Assembly (NCBI RefSeq): GCF_002929225.1
Contig: NZ_PISM01000004.1
Coordinates: forward strand, 558,001-622,000
Reading direction: 5' to 3'
Origin: Stutzerimonas kunmingensis
Lineage (GTDB): Bacteria; Pseudomonadota; Gammaproteobacteria; Pseudomonadales; Pseudomonadaceae
DNA length: 64,000 bases
Shown: positions 46,386 to 55,526 of the stretch, piece after piece
Layout: the number at the start of each line of letters is the position of its first letter
Position numbering within the stretch: position 1 is the stretch's first letter
Translations under genes and position numbers: made by a program
Notes under the pieces: model-generated
Database searches by the model: none
What the model was told of the DNA's origin: nothing
The model's input: the letters and a program-made list of their open reading frames with translations, nothing else

Positions 46386-47882
46386 ATGTATTCTGATCGT
46401 ATCCGCTTGTCCTCTCTGCAGAACAAGGTCATGAGTGCCCACGAGGCAGCTGCCCTTATTCGCGACGGCATGACCGTTGGCATGAGCGGCTTCACCCGTG
46501 CGGGCGAAGCCAAGGCTGTGCCCCTCGCGCTGATCGACCGTGCCAAGGACGAGAAGCTGCAGATCAGCCTGGTCACTGGCGCCAGCCTGGGTAACGATCT
46601 CGATGGCAAGATGGCTTCCGCGGGTCTACTGGCCCGTCGCATGCCGTTCCAGGCCGATCCGGTACTGCGCAAGGCGATTAACGCCGGTGAGGTCATGTTC
46701 ATCGACCAGCACCTGTCGCATACCGTCGAGCAGATGCGCAATCATCAGATCAAGCGTCCCGACGTCACCATCGTCGAAGCGTTGTGCATCACCGAGCAGG
46801 GCCACATCGTACCGACCACTTCAGTAGGCAACTCGGCCAACCTGGCCATGTTCGCCGACCAGGTGATCATCGAGCTGAACCTGGCACACAACCTGAACCT
46901 GGAAGGTCTGCACGACATCTACTTCCCGGGTGAGCGCCCGAACCGCGGCCCGATCCCGCTGACCAAGGTCGATGATCGTCTTGGCGCGACTTCGATCCCG
47001 GTCGATCCGGCCAAGATTGCCGCCATCGTCATCACCAATCAGCCGGATTCCTACTCCACGGTCACTCCGCCGGACGAAGAAACCCAGGCCATCGCCAACC
47101 ATCTGGTCGAGTTCTTCAAGAGCGAAGTCGAAGCCGGCCGTATGGCGAAGAACCTCGGCCCGATGCAGGTCGGTATCGGCAACATCGCCAACGCAGTGAT
47201 GTGCGGTCTGATCGATTCGCCGTTCGAAGACCTGGTGATGTACTCCGAAGTACTGCAGGACTGCACCTTCGAGCTGATCGATGCGGGCAAGATGACCTTT
47301 GCTTCCGGTTGCTCCATCACCCTGTCCGAGCGTTGCAATGATCGCGTGTTCGGCAACCTGGAGAAGTACAAGGACAAGCTGATCCTGCGTCCTCAGGAAA
47401 TCTCCAACCATCCTGAGCTTGTGCGCCGTCTTGGCATCATCGGTATCAACACCGCGCTCGAGTTCGACATCTATGGCAACGTCAACTCCACTCACGTGGG
47501 CGGCACCAAGATGATGAACGGCATTGGCGGTTCGGGCGATTTCGCGCGTAACGCTCACATGGCCATCTTCGTGACCAAGTCGATCGCCAAGGGTGGCAAC
47601 ATCTCCAGCGTCGTGCCGATGGTTGCTCACGTTGACCACACCGAGCATGACGTCGAGATTCTGGTTACCGAGCAAGGCCTGGCTGACCTGCGTGGCCTCG
47701 CTCCGCGCGAGCGCGCCCGCGCCATCATCGACAACTGCGTGCACCCGTCCTACCGCGATGCGCTGAACAAGTACTTCGACGACGCCTGCAAGAAGGGCGG
47801 CCAGACGCCGCACCTGCTGGGTGAAGCGATGCAGTGGCACATCAACCTGGAGGAACGTGGACACATGCTCAAGGGCGAGTGA
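46386..47882 (+). CDS. Acetyl-CoA hydrolase/succinate:acetyl-CoA CoA-transferase family protein
   Basis: A 498-residue class I CoA-transferase of the Cat1/AarC (SucCD-independent) type, which moves CoA between acetyl-CoA and succinate or propionyl-CoA partners. Visible features are VGMSGFTRAGEAKAVP near the N-terminus, the second-domain segment LGPMQVGIGNIANAVMCGL, the catalytic glutamate in NTALEFDIYGNVNSTH, and GIGGSGDFARNAHMAIFV with VEILVTEQGLADLRGL near the C-terminus. It is a single gene with its own terminator. In P. aeruginosa the close homolog is, from memory, at a distant locus (PA5445), so the position may be lineage-specific. Confidence 0.92.
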   Translation: MYSDRIRLSSLQNKVMSAHEAAALIRDGMTVGMSGFTRAGEAKAVPLALIDRAKDEKLQISLVTGASLGNDLDGKMASAGLLARRMPFQADPVLRKAINAGEVMFIDQHLSHTVEQMRNHQIKRPDVTIVEALCITEQGHIVPTTSVGNSANLAMFADQVIIELNLAHNLNLEGLHDIYFPGERPNRGPIPLTKVDDRLGATSIPVDPAKIAAIVITNQPDSYSTVTPPDEETQAIANHLVEFFKSEVEAGRMAKNLGPMQVGIGNIANAVMCGLIDSPFEDLVMYSEVLQDCTFELIDAGKMTFASGCSITLSERCNDRVFGNLEKYKDKLILRPQEISNHPELVRRLGIIGINTALEFDIYGNVNSTHVGGTKMMNGIGGSGDFARNAHMAIFVTKSIAKGGNISSVVPMVAHVDHTEHDVEILVTEQGLADLRGLAPRERARAIIDNCVHPSYRDALNKYFDDACKKGGQTPHLLGEAMQWHINLEERGHMLKGE

Positions 47883-47895
47883 TCCAGAAGAAAAG

Positions 47896-47925
47896 AACCG
47901 CCGGCTGATGCCGGCGGTTTTCGTT
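47896..47925 (+). terminator. Terminator after CoA-transferase gene
   Basis: AACCGCCGGC and GCCGGCGGTT form a perfect ten-pair stem around TGAT, followed by TTCGTTT. Confidence 0.85.
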
Positions 47926-48128
47926 TGGCTGGGTGCAATGCCCGGCTTTTCACGCTTTTTTACCGTGCTTTCCCTTTTGTAGAGGCTTCGGCTAGTATTC
48001 CTGCCCCGTTGAAAGGCAGGAGGCGTGTCTGAATCCTGCGCGCCTCGTCTCTACTGACAAGCCCGAATTCCCGGCCTGGGCCGTTATACTCGGCGCTTCG
48101 TGCAATCCCGTGCTGGCAGGACCCGTCC

Positions 48129-49187
48129 ATGACGCAGATACCCGAACGCATTCTCGTGCAGGCTCACTTGGCAGCCAAGCAGCCCAAGCCGCTTACGCCT
48201 GAGCAGGAAGCGCGGCTGCGCAGTGAGATAGCCGCCGAGTTGAAGCGCCAGAATGCGGTGCTGGTGGCGCATTACTACACCGATCCGGTGATCCAGGCAT
48301 TGGCCGAGGAAACCGGCGGCTGCGTTTCCGACTCCCTGGAAATGGCGCGCTTCGGCAACGAGCACCCGGCCCAGACCGTGCTGGTAGCCGGCGTCAAGTT
48401 CATGGGCGAAACGGCGAAGATCCTCAATCCTGAGAAGCGCGTGCTCATGCCCACGCTCGAGGCGACCTGTTCTCTTGATCTGGGCTGCCCTGTCGAAGAG
48501 TTTTCAGCGTTCTGCGATCAGCATCCGGAGCGCACCGTGGTCGTCTATGCCAACACTTCGGCGGCGGTAAAGGCACGGGCTGACTGGGTGGTGACATCCA
48601 GTTGTGCGCTGGAAATCGTCGAAAGCCTGATGGATAACGGCGAAAAGATCATCTGGGCGCCGGACAAGCATCTGGGCAACTACGTACAGCGCGAGACCGG
48701 TGCCGACATCCTGCTCTGGGATGGCGCCTGTATCGTCCACGAAGAGTTCAAGGCCAAGCAATTGGCTGACATGAAGGCTCTTTACCCGGATGCCGCGATT
48801 CTGGTGCATCCGGAGTCCCCGCAGGCGGTGGTCGAACTCGCCGATGCGGTAGGTTCGACCAGTCAGCTGATCAAGGCTGCGCAGACCTTGCCGCAGCAGA
48901 CGCTGATCGTTGCGACGGATCGGGGCATCTTTTACAAGATGCAGCAGTTGTGCCCTGAAAAAACGTTCATCGAAGCGCCGACCGCCGGCCAGGGTGCAGC
49001 CTGCCGAAGCTGTGCGCATTGCCCCTGGATGGCGATGAACACGCTGGAGCGGACCCTGGAATGCCTGCGCGCTGGCAGCAATGAAATCTTCGTCGATCCG
49101 GCGATCATTCCGCGTGCGGTCAAGCCCCTCAAGCGGATGCTCGATTTCACCCAGGCCGCGCGGCTGAAACAGGCCGGCAACGCCTGA
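48129..49187 (+). CDS. nadA: Quinolinate synthase NadA
   Basis: Condenses iminoaspartate with dihydroxyacetone phosphate to quinolinate, the second step of de novo NAD synthesis; a [4Fe-4S] enzyme. The 352-residue product has the three expected cluster cysteines, in [24 protein letters not shown] and [12 protein letters not shown] (a typical CXXCXXC-like C-terminal site), and the substrate segments [19 protein letters not shown] and [18 protein letters not shown]. It is a monocistronic gene, convergent with the BepA-like protease; a hairpin terminator separates the two. Confidence 0.96.
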   Translation: MTQIPERILVQAHLAAKQPKPLTPEQEARLRSEIAAELKRQNAVLVAHYYTDPVIQALAEETGGCVSDSLEMARFGNEHPAQTVLVAGVKFMGETAKILNPEKRVLMPTLEATCSLDLGCPVEEFSAFCDQHPERTVVVYANTSAAVKARADWVVTSSCALEIVESLMDNGEKIIWAPDKHLGNYVQRETGADILLWDGACIVHEEFKAKQLADMKALYPDAAILVHPESPQAVVELADAVGSTSQLIKAAQTLPQQTLIVATDRGIFYKMQQLCPEKTFIEAPTAGQGAACRSCAHCPWMAMNTLERTLECLRAGSNEIFVDPAIIPRAVKPLKRMLDFTQAARLKQAGNA

Positions 49188-49197
49188 GCCTTTGCAT

Positions 49198-49223
49198 CGG
49201 CGCTGAATGTTCAGCGCCGTTTT
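49198..49223. terminator. Terminator between nadA and the protease gene
   Basis: CGGCGCTGAA and TTCAGCGCCG form a perfect ten-pair stem on a two-base TG turn, followed by TTTT. It lies 4 bases before the minus-strand protease stop, so it probably works for nadA only. Confidence 0.75.
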
Positions 49224-49227
49224 CAAC

Positions 49228-50658
49228 TCAGCGCAGCATTTCCTCGACCATTCGTTTTTCTTCGATCAGCTGTTTCTGGCGCGCGTCGATCCGTGATGCG
49301 ATCTGGAAGTTGCTGGCACGACGCTTGGCGAGGTCGAGTTGCTCGATGCCCTGGTCATAGTCGCCTACCAGGGCGAAGTACTCCGCGCGGGCCTGATGCA
49401 GGCCAACGATGTTGCCGCTGAGCCCGCGCACTTCGGCGACCTGATACCAGATATCGGGGTCCTGGCGGCGCTGCTCCACCAGCTTGTCCAGCTCGCGCTC
49501 GGCTTGCTGTGTCTCGCCCTTCTCCATCAGAAGGTCAATGTGCATCTGGCGCACCGGGTAGTTGCCCGGATATAGCTGCAGCAACCGCTGTAAACGGGTC
49601 TGCGCCTGTTGCAGGCGGTTGGCGGTGATGTCGAGTTCGATCTGCGCGAGGTTGTAGGTGATGTCGTCCGGTGCCTTGGTTAGAAGCGGGGCAAGGCTGC
49701 TGTTCGCTTCGTCGAGTTGCCCAGCTTTGACTTGCGCGAGCGCAAGGCCATAGCGTGCGGCATCCATCTCTGGATTTTCGCTGAGCATCGCGCGGAATCG
49801 CTTGGCCTCGACGCCCGGTGTTCTTTCGAACTTCAATTGCGTTCGAGCGCGCATCAGCTGGTAGCGCAGGCTGTCCTGTGCTCCACCCTGTGGATACTGT
49901 TCCGCTCGGTTTGTGGTATCCGCGATGCGTGATTCACTGACCGGGTGCGTCAGCAGGAATTCCGGTGGCTTCTGATCGTAACGATACTGGCGCATGAGGC
50001 GACCGAACATTGAGGGCATCGCACGCGGGTCGTAACCGGCCCGCTCGAGGTTGACGATGCCGATGCGGTCGGCCTCCTGTTCGTTCTGCCGGGAAAAGCG
50101 GCGCTGGGCCTGGATGGCAGCGGCCTGGGTAGACACGATGGCGGCGATGCCGGCATCACCTGCGCCGGCTGCGGCTGCGACGACGCCGGCCAGCATGGCG
50201 GCCATCAGAGGCAGTTGCATGCGCTGTTGCGCTTCCAGTCCGCGGGCGAAATGGCGCTGGGAAAGGTGCGCCAGTTCGTGAGCCATCACCGAGGCATATT
50301 CGGCTTCGGTCTGGGCATAAATGAACAGGCCCCCGTTGACACCAATGATCCCGCCTGGAGCTGCGAAGGCATTCAGCTGCGGGCTGTCCAGCAGGACGAA
50401 TTCGAGGCGACGATCCTGCAGCTGACTGGTCTCGGCCAGGCGATAGACACTGCTTTCTACATAGTCCTTGAGCTGTGGGTCCGAGAGCTGGCTTACCTGC
50501 CCGCGCAGCAGGCTGAGCCATGCCCGGCCGAGCTGGTGCTCCTGTTCAGGTGAAACGATGGAGGAGCTGGCATCGCCGAGCGAAGGCAGGTCGTTGGCCA
50601 ATGCTGGCAGTGCACTCAGGCAGGCGAGCGTGAGCAGGGCGGGGCGCAGCAATTTCAT
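49228..50658 (-). CDS. bepA: Periplasmic M48 metalloprotease with TPRs, BepA (YfgC)-like
   Basis: A periplasmic zinc protease/chaperone for outer membrane protein assembly (LptD and BAM clients). The 476-residue product has a signal peptide MKLLRPALLTLACLSALPALA, the zinc motif HELAH at 127-131 in MAHELAHLSQRHF, the third ligand region NEQEADRIGIVNLERAGYD, and a C-terminal TPR array from about residue 300 to the end. Length and layout agree with BepA at 487 residues. It is divergent from the TusA-like gene. The symbol is by domain architecture and not by tested function. Confidence 0.92.
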   Translation of the reverse strand: MKLLRPALLTLACLSALPALANDLPSLGDASSSIVSPEQEHQLGRAWLSLLRGQVSQLSDPQLKDYVESSVYRLAETSQLQDRRLEFVLLDSPQLNAFAAPGGIIGVNGGLFIYAQTEAEYASVMAHELAHLSQRHFARGLEAQQRMQLPLMAAMLAGVVAAAAGAGDAGIAAIVSTQAAAIQAQRRFSRQNEQEADRIGIVNLERAGYDPRAMPSMFGRLMRQYRYDQKPPEFLLTHPVSESRIADTTNRAEQYPQGGAQDSLRYQLMRARTQLKFERTPGVEAKRFRAMLSENPEMDAARYGLALAQVKAGQLDEANSSLAPLLTKAPDDITYNLAQIELDITANRLQQAQTRLQRLLQLYPGNYPVRQMHIDLLMEKGETQQAERELDKLVEQRRQDPDIWYQVAEVRGLSGNIVGLHQARAEYFALVGDYDQGIEQLDLAKRRASNFQIASRIDARQKQLIEEKRMVEEMLR

Positions 50659-50768
50659 CCAGACAGGCTCGTTGAGTTGAGAGCGGCTACTGTAGCCTTG
50701 ACCTTGGCCGGCTGGCCAGAGGCCCGCTGTGCTAGGTATGCTGCGAGGCTTTTCTGTGGAGGCGAACC

Positions 50769-51020
50769 ATGACCGAAGCGCGACCGCAATCGCTTGAATG
50801 CGATGCCGAACTGGATGCTGTTGGGCTTGACTGCCCGATGCCTCTGCTCAAGGCCAAGCTGGAGCTGAACCGTATGTCCAGCGGTGCAGTGCTCAAGGTC
50901 ATTGCCAGCGATCCGGGTTCGCAAAGGGACTTCCGCAGCTTCGCCAAACTGGCCGGTCATGCATTGCTGCATGAAGAGGTCGAAGGTGGTCTTTATCGCT
51001 ACTGGCTGCGCAAGGCCTGA
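50769..51020 (+). CDS. TusA-family sulfurtransferase-like protein
   Basis: An 83-residue SirA/TusA-fold protein. The hallmark is DAVGLDCPMPLLKAKLELN, with the conserved CPxP cysteine that carries persulfide sulfur; the remainder is ASDPGSQRDFRSFAKLAGHAL. The paralog next to this same protease in P. aeruginosa (PA1006, from memory) supports sulfur delivery for molybdenum cofactor and nitrate respiration, a relevant role in a denitrifying P. stutzeri-like host. That function is inferred from position. It starts behind GGAGGCGAACC and is followed 21 bases later by the permease gene. Confidence 0.9.
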   Translation: MTEARPQSLECDAELDAVGLDCPMPLLKAKLELNRMSSGAVLKVIASDPGSQRDFRSFAKLAGHALLHEEVEGGLYRYWLRKA

Positions 51021-51041
51021 CGATTCGCTTCGAGGAATGAA

Positions 51042-52118
51042 ATGCTCAAGGTATTACGCGGCTGGATGCAGCGTTACTTCTCCCATGAGGAGGCAGTGGT
51101 TCTTGCGGTCTTACTGTTTCTGGCTTTCGCCGCTGTCCTGATTTTTGGTCGGATGCTGGCGCCGGTACTGGCGGGATTGGTGCTGGCGTTCCTGATGCAG
51201 GGGTTGGTGGGCGCGCTGGAACGGCTGCGAGTGCCGCATCTGCTCGCGGTGTGGCTGGTATTTCTGATGTTCATCGGTGTGATGGTGGTCTGCACGCTGT
51301 TCATTGTGCCCTTGCTCTGGCAGCAGGTTCTGACCCTGTTCAACGAGCTGCCGCGCATGCTGGTCGAGTGGCAGTCGTTGCTGCTATTGCTGCCGGAGCG
51401 CTACCCGCAGCTGGTGACCGAGGAGCAGGTGCTGCGCGGCATCGACTTTATTCGAAGCGAGATCGGCCGTTATGGCCAATTGGTGCTGACATCGTCGCTG
51501 TCCAGCCTGCCGCTGCTGATCGGACTGATGATTTATCTGGTCCTGGTGCCGATCCTGGTGTTCTTTTTCCTCAAGGACCGGCAGCAGATCAGCGATTGGA
51601 TCAAGAGCTATCTGCCGCGCGAGCGCGGGCTGATCACTCAGGTCTCGCAGGAAATGAATCTGCAGATCGCCAACTACATCCGTGGCAAGGCGATCGAGAT
51701 CCTGATCTGTGCCGTGGTGTCGTATGCAGTCTTCGCCGCGCTGGGGCTTAACTATGCCGCGCTGATGGCGATGCTGGTCGGCGTCTCGGTCGTGGTGCCC
51801 TATATCGGCGCGACGGTCGTGACCATTCCGATCGCGCTGATCGGAATATTCCAGTGGGGGCTGGGCGACCAGTTCTTCTATCTGATGGTGGCTTACGCGA
51901 TCATCCAGACGCTGGATGGCAACGTGCTGGTACCCCTGCTGTTCTCCGAGGCGGTGAATCTGCACCCGGTGGCGATCATCTGCGCGGTACTGCTGTTTGG
52001 AGGGTTGTGGGGCTTCTGGGGCGTGTTCTTTGCCATTCCGTTGGCGACCTTGTTCAAAGCCGTTCTCAATGCGTGGCCAGGCGAGCCTAAGGCGGGTTTG
52101 GTAGAAGTGGCTGAATGA
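51042..52118 (+). CDS. perM: AI-2E family transporter (PerM/YhhQ-like permease)
   Basis: A 358-residue polytopic inner membrane protein of the AI-2 exporter superfamily. There are about eight membrane segments: AVVLAVLLFLAFAAVLIFG, LLAVWLVFLMFIGVMVVCTLFIVPLLW and, in the C-terminal half, the family motifs LVLVPILVFFFLKDRQQI, GKAIEILICAVVSYAVF and the loop-rich PYIGATVVTIPIALIGIFQWG. The substrate is unknown; family members export AI-2 or act as Na+/H+ antiporters. It probably forms an operon with the TusA-like gene. The name follows the E. coli perM usage and is tentative. Confidence 0.88.
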   Translation: MLKVLRGWMQRYFSHEEAVVLAVLLFLAFAAVLIFGRMLAPVLAGLVLAFLMQGLVGALERLRVPHLLAVWLVFLMFIGVMVVCTLFIVPLLWQQVLTLFNELPRMLVEWQSLLLLLPERYPQLVTEEQVLRGIDFIRSEIGRYGQLVLTSSLSSLPLLIGLMIYLVLVPILVFFFLKDRQQISDWIKSYLPRERGLITQVSQEMNLQIANYIRGKAIEILICAVVSYAVFAALGLNYAALMAMLVGVSVVVPYIGATVVTIPIALIGIFQWGLGDQFFYLMVAYAIIQTLDGNVLVPLLFSEAVNLHPVAIICAVLLFGGLWGFWGVFFAIPLATLFKAVLNAWPGEPKAGLVEVAE

Positions 52119-52151
52119 CGCGGGAAGGGCTGGCGCTGTGGTCAGCCTTTT

Positions 52152-52625
52152 TCATTCGGCGTTCAGTGCTTGCGCGGCTTGAAGGACCGCCTCTACGTGG
52201 CCCGGCACCTTGACCGTACGCCACTCCTGCCGCAACACGCCGTTGCGGTCGATGAGAAAGGTGCTGCGATCCACGCCGAGGTATTCCTTGCCGTAGAGCT
52301 TTTTCAGTTTGATCACGTCGAACAGCTGGCAGAGCTGCTCTTCTTTGTCACTGATCAGCTCGAACGGGAAGCCCTGCTTGGCGCGAAAGTTCTCATGGGT
52401 CTTCAGGCTATCACGGGAAACGCCGAATACCAGGGTGTTCGCCGCCATAAAAGCCTGGTGGTGATCGCGAAAGCCCTGGCCTTCGGTTGTACAGCCGGGT
52501 GTGTTGTCCTTCGGGTAGAAGTAAAACACGACCTGCTTGCCGGCCAGCGACTCGAGTTCGATCAGCTGACCACTGGTGGCCTGAGCCTGAAAGGGCGGGA
52601 CGGGGCGGTCGATTTCAACGGCCAT
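52152..52625 (-). CDS. bcp: Peroxiredoxin of the Bcp/PrxQ group
   Basis: A thiol peroxidase that reduces H2O2 and organic hydroperoxides, 157 residues. The peroxidatic cysteine is in YFYPKDNTPGCTTEGQGFRD (C46). In E. coli Bcp a resolving cysteine follows five residues later; here that position is glycine or phenylalanine-flanked, and the only other cysteine is in EEQLCQLFDV (about residue 97), so this is either a 1-Cys enzyme or one with a distant resolving cysteine. The start has CAGGAGCCCACA upstream. It lies 22 bases after gcvR on the same strand. Confidence 0.95.
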   Translation of the reverse strand: MAVEIDRPVPPFQAQATSGQLIELESLAGKQVVFYFYPKDNTPGCTTEGQGFRDHHQAFMAANTLVFGVSRDSLKTHENFRAKQGFPFELISDKEEQLCQLFDVIKLKKLYGKEYLGVDRSTFLIDRNGVLRQEWRTVKVPGHVEAVLQAAQALNAE

Positions 52626-52647
52626 TGTGGGCTCCTGGTTACTGATC

Positions 52648-53208
52648 TCAAGGGTTCTGCGGACGCCAGGGCTCGATCAGTGCGTCGAGGTTCAGTGCGT
52701 CGGCGAAATCGAGGAACTGGTCGCGCAGCCAGCTGATCTGCGTACCCGCCGGGAGCGTGACGGTCAGTGTGGCGTTGAGCATGGTTCCGCCGGTCTGTGG
52801 GGCCTGGTAGGTGTCGCAGGTCAGGCTTTCCAGTTCGACGCGATGGTCGATGAAGAACTGGCACAGCTCATTGAGGATGTCGGGACGAAAGGCGGCGCTC
52901 ACATAAGCGACGTAGGGCAGTGCCTGCGGGCGATTTTCCAGCGCCTCGCTACGCACCACGTTGGCGGTGAAGGCGTGCTTCTTCGCAAGCCCCGGCAGGG
53001 TCGTTTCCATCCGGGCCAATGCGTCCCAGCTGCCAGTGACTTCCAGAACCAGTGCACTGCATTCGCCGTGGCGGGTCAGCCGCGTGCTGACAACCGCGCA
53101 GCGATTCTCGTTGGCGGCCCGGCAGAGCACGTTGGTCAGCTCCATCGGGTTGGCGCCGAGCGCGCTGATGACGAGAAATTGTTCGCGGGGTAGAGGGGGG
53201 GTGGACAT
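52648..53208 (-). CDS. gcvR: Glycine cleavage system regulator GcvR (ACT domain protein)
   Basis: A 186-residue protein made of two ACT domains, which in E. coli binds glycine and GcvA to repress the glycine cleavage operon. The first ACT domain opens EQFLVISALGANPMELTNVLCRAANENRC and the second YVAYVSAAFRPDILNELCQFFIDHRVELESL. The ATG at 53208 has AGGAA upstream; an extended frame to 53247 is rejected. It is divergent from dapA with a 226-base gap. In pseudomonads the gcvR-like gene always sits between dapA and bcp, from memory, so the real target may differ from the E. coli one. Confidence 0.9.
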   Translation of the reverse strand: MSTPPLPREQFLVISALGANPMELTNVLCRAANENRCAVVSTRLTRHGECSALVLEVTGSWDALARMETTLPGLAKKHAFTANVVRSEALENRPQALPYVAYVSAAFRPDILNELCQFFIDHRVELESLTCDTYQAPQTGGTMLNATLTVTLPAGTQISWLRDQFLDFADALNLDALIEPWRPQNP

Positions 53209-53434
53209 GCAGCATTCCTGGCGGTGGTGAATCGGTCGGCCAGCCAAGCCGAAAACGGCTAAGGGTAGCGAAAACCGAGGGCAGAGGGAATGCGCACTGC
53301 CAAATGGCCCCCGTGGCCAGGGCTCGGCGCCTGGTCCCCATCGGCTTTGTGCAGCGTGCTTCAGGCTACTCGCAAAGCGCTGGGGAGCCTTGTACCATTA
53401 CGCCTCTTTTTATTATTCCGGCAGGAGTGGTTGC

Positions 53435-54313
53435 ATGATTGCGGGCAGTATGGTGGCGCTGGTCACGCCCATGGATGCGCAGGGCGGTCTGGACTGGGAC
53501 AGCCTGAGCAAACTGGTGGACTTCCACTTGCAGGAAGGCACCAATGCAATCGTTGCTGTCGGGACTACCGGTGAGTCGGCCACGCTTAGCGTCGCCGAGC
53601 ACATCGAAGTGATCCGGCGCGTCGTCGAACAGGTCAATGGCCGGATTCCGGTCATCGCCGGTACGGGCGCCAACTCCACCAGCGAAGCCGTCGAGCTGAC
53701 CGAGAACGCCAAGTCCGCAGGCGCCGATGCCTGCCTGCTGGTGACCCCGTACTACAACAAGCCGACCCAGGAAGGCCTCTACCTACACTTCAAACACATC
53801 GCCGAGGCCGTGGCGATTCCGCAGATTCTCTACAACGTGCCCGGTCGTACCGTTTGCGACATGCTGCCGGATACCGTCGAGCGGTTGTCCAAGATATCCA
53901 ACATCATCGGGATCAAGGAGGCCACTGGCGACCTCAAGCGCGGCCAGGAAGTGCTGGATCGCGTCAGCAAGGATTTCCTCGTGTACTCCGGTGATGACCC
54001 CACTGCCGTCGAACTGATGCTGATGGGCGGCAAGGGCAACATCTCCGTGACCGCAAACGTGGCGCCACGCGCCATGAGCGATCTCTGCGCCGCGGCGATG
54101 GCCGGCGATGCCGTCACTGCTCGCGCAATCAACGAGCGTTTGATGCCGTTGCATCGCGCTCTGTTCCTGGAAGCCAACCCGATCCCGGTCAAGTGGGCAC
54201 TGCACGAGATGGGCCTGATGGGTAATGGCATCCGTCTGCCGCTGACCTGGCTGAGTCAGAGCTTCCAGGAACCGCTACGCCAGGCAATGCGCCAAACCGG
54301 CGTACTGGCTTAA
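53435..54313 (+). CDS. dapA: 4-hydroxy-tetrahydrodipicolinate synthase
   Basis: Condenses pyruvate with aspartate semialdehyde, the first committed step to diaminopimelate and lysine. The 292-residue TIM barrel starts [24 protein letters not shown] is the phosphate-like loop, [14 protein letters not shown] carries the catalytic tyrosine, YNVPGRT the second, and [11 protein letters not shown] the Schiff-base lysine. The start follows GCAGGAGTGG. bamC follows after 16 bases and then purC, the same dapA-bamC-purC order as in E. coli. Confidence 0.97.
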   Translation: MIAGSMVALVTPMDAQGGLDWDSLSKLVDFHLQEGTNAIVAVGTTGESATLSVAEHIEVIRRVVEQVNGRIPVIAGTGANSTSEAVELTENAKSAGADACLLVTPYYNKPTQEGLYLHFKHIAEAVAIPQILYNVPGRTVCDMLPDTVERLSKISNIIGIKEATGDLKRGQEVLDRVSKDFLVYSGDDPTAVELMLMGGKGNISVTANVAPRAMSDLCAAAMAGDAVTARAINERLMPLHRALFLEANPIPVKWALHEMGLMGNGIRLPLTWLSQSFQEPLRQAMRQTGVLA

Positions 54314-54329
54314 TAACAAAGGAATACGC

Positions 54330-55433
54330 ATGAAGCGACTGGCCGGACTTTCGACCCTTGCCCTGATGATCTCTGCAACCAGTGGCTGCGGCTGGCTGTG
54401 GGGCGATGATGGATATTTCCGTGACCGCGGTAGTGATTACCTCTCGGCGCGTCAGACCGCACCGATGCAGGTTGCAGTCGATGGCGAGACCCGCCCGCTC
54501 GACCCGCTGCTGCCGATTCCGCAGCAGGTTGCTGACAGCACTGGCGTCCCCGGCAAGTACGAAGTGCCGCGCCCTCAGCGTTTGCAAGTGGCGGCAGAAC
54601 TCAGTGATTTCAGCGTGCAGTCATCCGAGGATTCTCGCTGGCTGGTGGCACAGTACACACCGTCACAGGTCTGGACCGCCGCGCGGCAGTTCTTCACCGA
54701 CAACGGCTTCAGCATTGCTGAAGAGCGCCGCCAGACCGGCGAGTTCACCACGGCCTGGCAAGGCGCCGCGGGGCTGAACGACGCGTTGGTACGCAATCTG
54801 GGCATTCAGGATGGCGAAACCCGGGTACGTGTTCGCGTCGAGCCGGGTGTACAGCGCAATACCAGCGAGATCTTCGTGGTCAGCGTCAAGCGTCCAGCCG
54901 GCAGCACCGCCGACGTGGCCTGGCCGGAGACTTCCAACAACAAGGAACTCGATCGGGTACTGCTCGACGAGTTGCAAGCCAGCCTTACCCAGAGCGCCAA
55001 GCAAGGCGGATCGGTATCGTTGCTGGCAGAGCGTGATTTCGATGCGCCGAGTCGGGTGAATCTGACCGAGGACGGTAGCGGCAATCCTCTGCTGCAGCTG
55101 GATAGCGATTTCGATCGCGCCTGGTCCAGTATCGGTCGAGCCCTTCAGGCGGCGGACGTACGTGTTGACGATCTGGACCGCAGTCTCGGCGTGTATTACG
55201 TGAATCTGAGCGAGCGTGCCGACGATCCGGATGACAAGCCCGGCTTCTTCAGCCGTCTGTTCGGTGGTGCACCGGACAAGGAAGAGATCGAGGCGCGGGC
55301 TGAGCGTTATCAGGTACGTCTGACCCGTGTCGGCAATGGCGTTCAGGTCTCGCTCGACAAGAGCGTCGACACCGTCGCACCGGCCGATGTTGCACGCCGG
55401 GTGCTCAGTCTGCTCAAGGACAACCTGGGCTAA
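54330..55433 (+). CDS. bamC: Outer membrane protein assembly factor BamC
   Basis: A lipoprotein of the BAM complex. The 367-residue product has a lipobox in ALMISATSGC (lipidated cysteine near residue 20) followed by GWLWGDDGYFRDRG, the unstructured N-terminal segment that in E. coli contacts BamD, then two helix-grip domains: the first around YTPSQVWTAARQFFTDNGF and the second beginning near LDSDFDRAWSSIGRALQAADVRVDDLDRSLG. It is read with dapA (16-base gap). A hairpin lies between it and purC. Confidence 0.93.
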   Translation: MKRLAGLSTLALMISATSGCGWLWGDDGYFRDRGSDYLSARQTAPMQVAVDGETRPLDPLLPIPQQVADSTGVPGKYEVPRPQRLQVAAELSDFSVQSSEDSRWLVAQYTPSQVWTAARQFFTDNGFSIAEERRQTGEFTTAWQGAAGLNDALVRNLGIQDGETRVRVRVEPGVQRNTSEIFVVSVKRPAGSTADVAWPETSNNKELDRVLLDELQASLTQSAKQGGSVSLLAERDFDAPSRVNLTEDGSGNPLLQLDSDFDRAWSSIGRALQAADVRVDDLDRSLGVYYVNLSERADDPDDKPGFFSRLFGGAPDKEEIEARAERYQVRLTRVGNGVQVSLDKSVDTVAPADVARRVLSLLKDNLG

Positions 55434-55464
55434 GCGAGAGCTGCCCTTGCAACACGACACGGAT

Positions 55465-55496
55465 AGGCGAAACCCTCGGTTTCGCCTGTTTCGTTT
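55465..55496 (+). terminator. Perfect hairpin, probable attenuating terminator before purC
   Basis: AGGCGAAACC and GGTTTCGCCT form a perfect ten-pair stem around CTC; the tail GTTTCGTTT is only partly T-rich, so termination is uncertain. Confidence 0.55.
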
Positions 55497-55526
55497 CTGC
55501 CGACCTGCCAACCGCGGAAGTTTCGT

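Noticed and set aside
46821..47864. 347-codon minus-strand frame over the CoA-transferase gene
   Set aside because: Antisense shadow of a certain gene.
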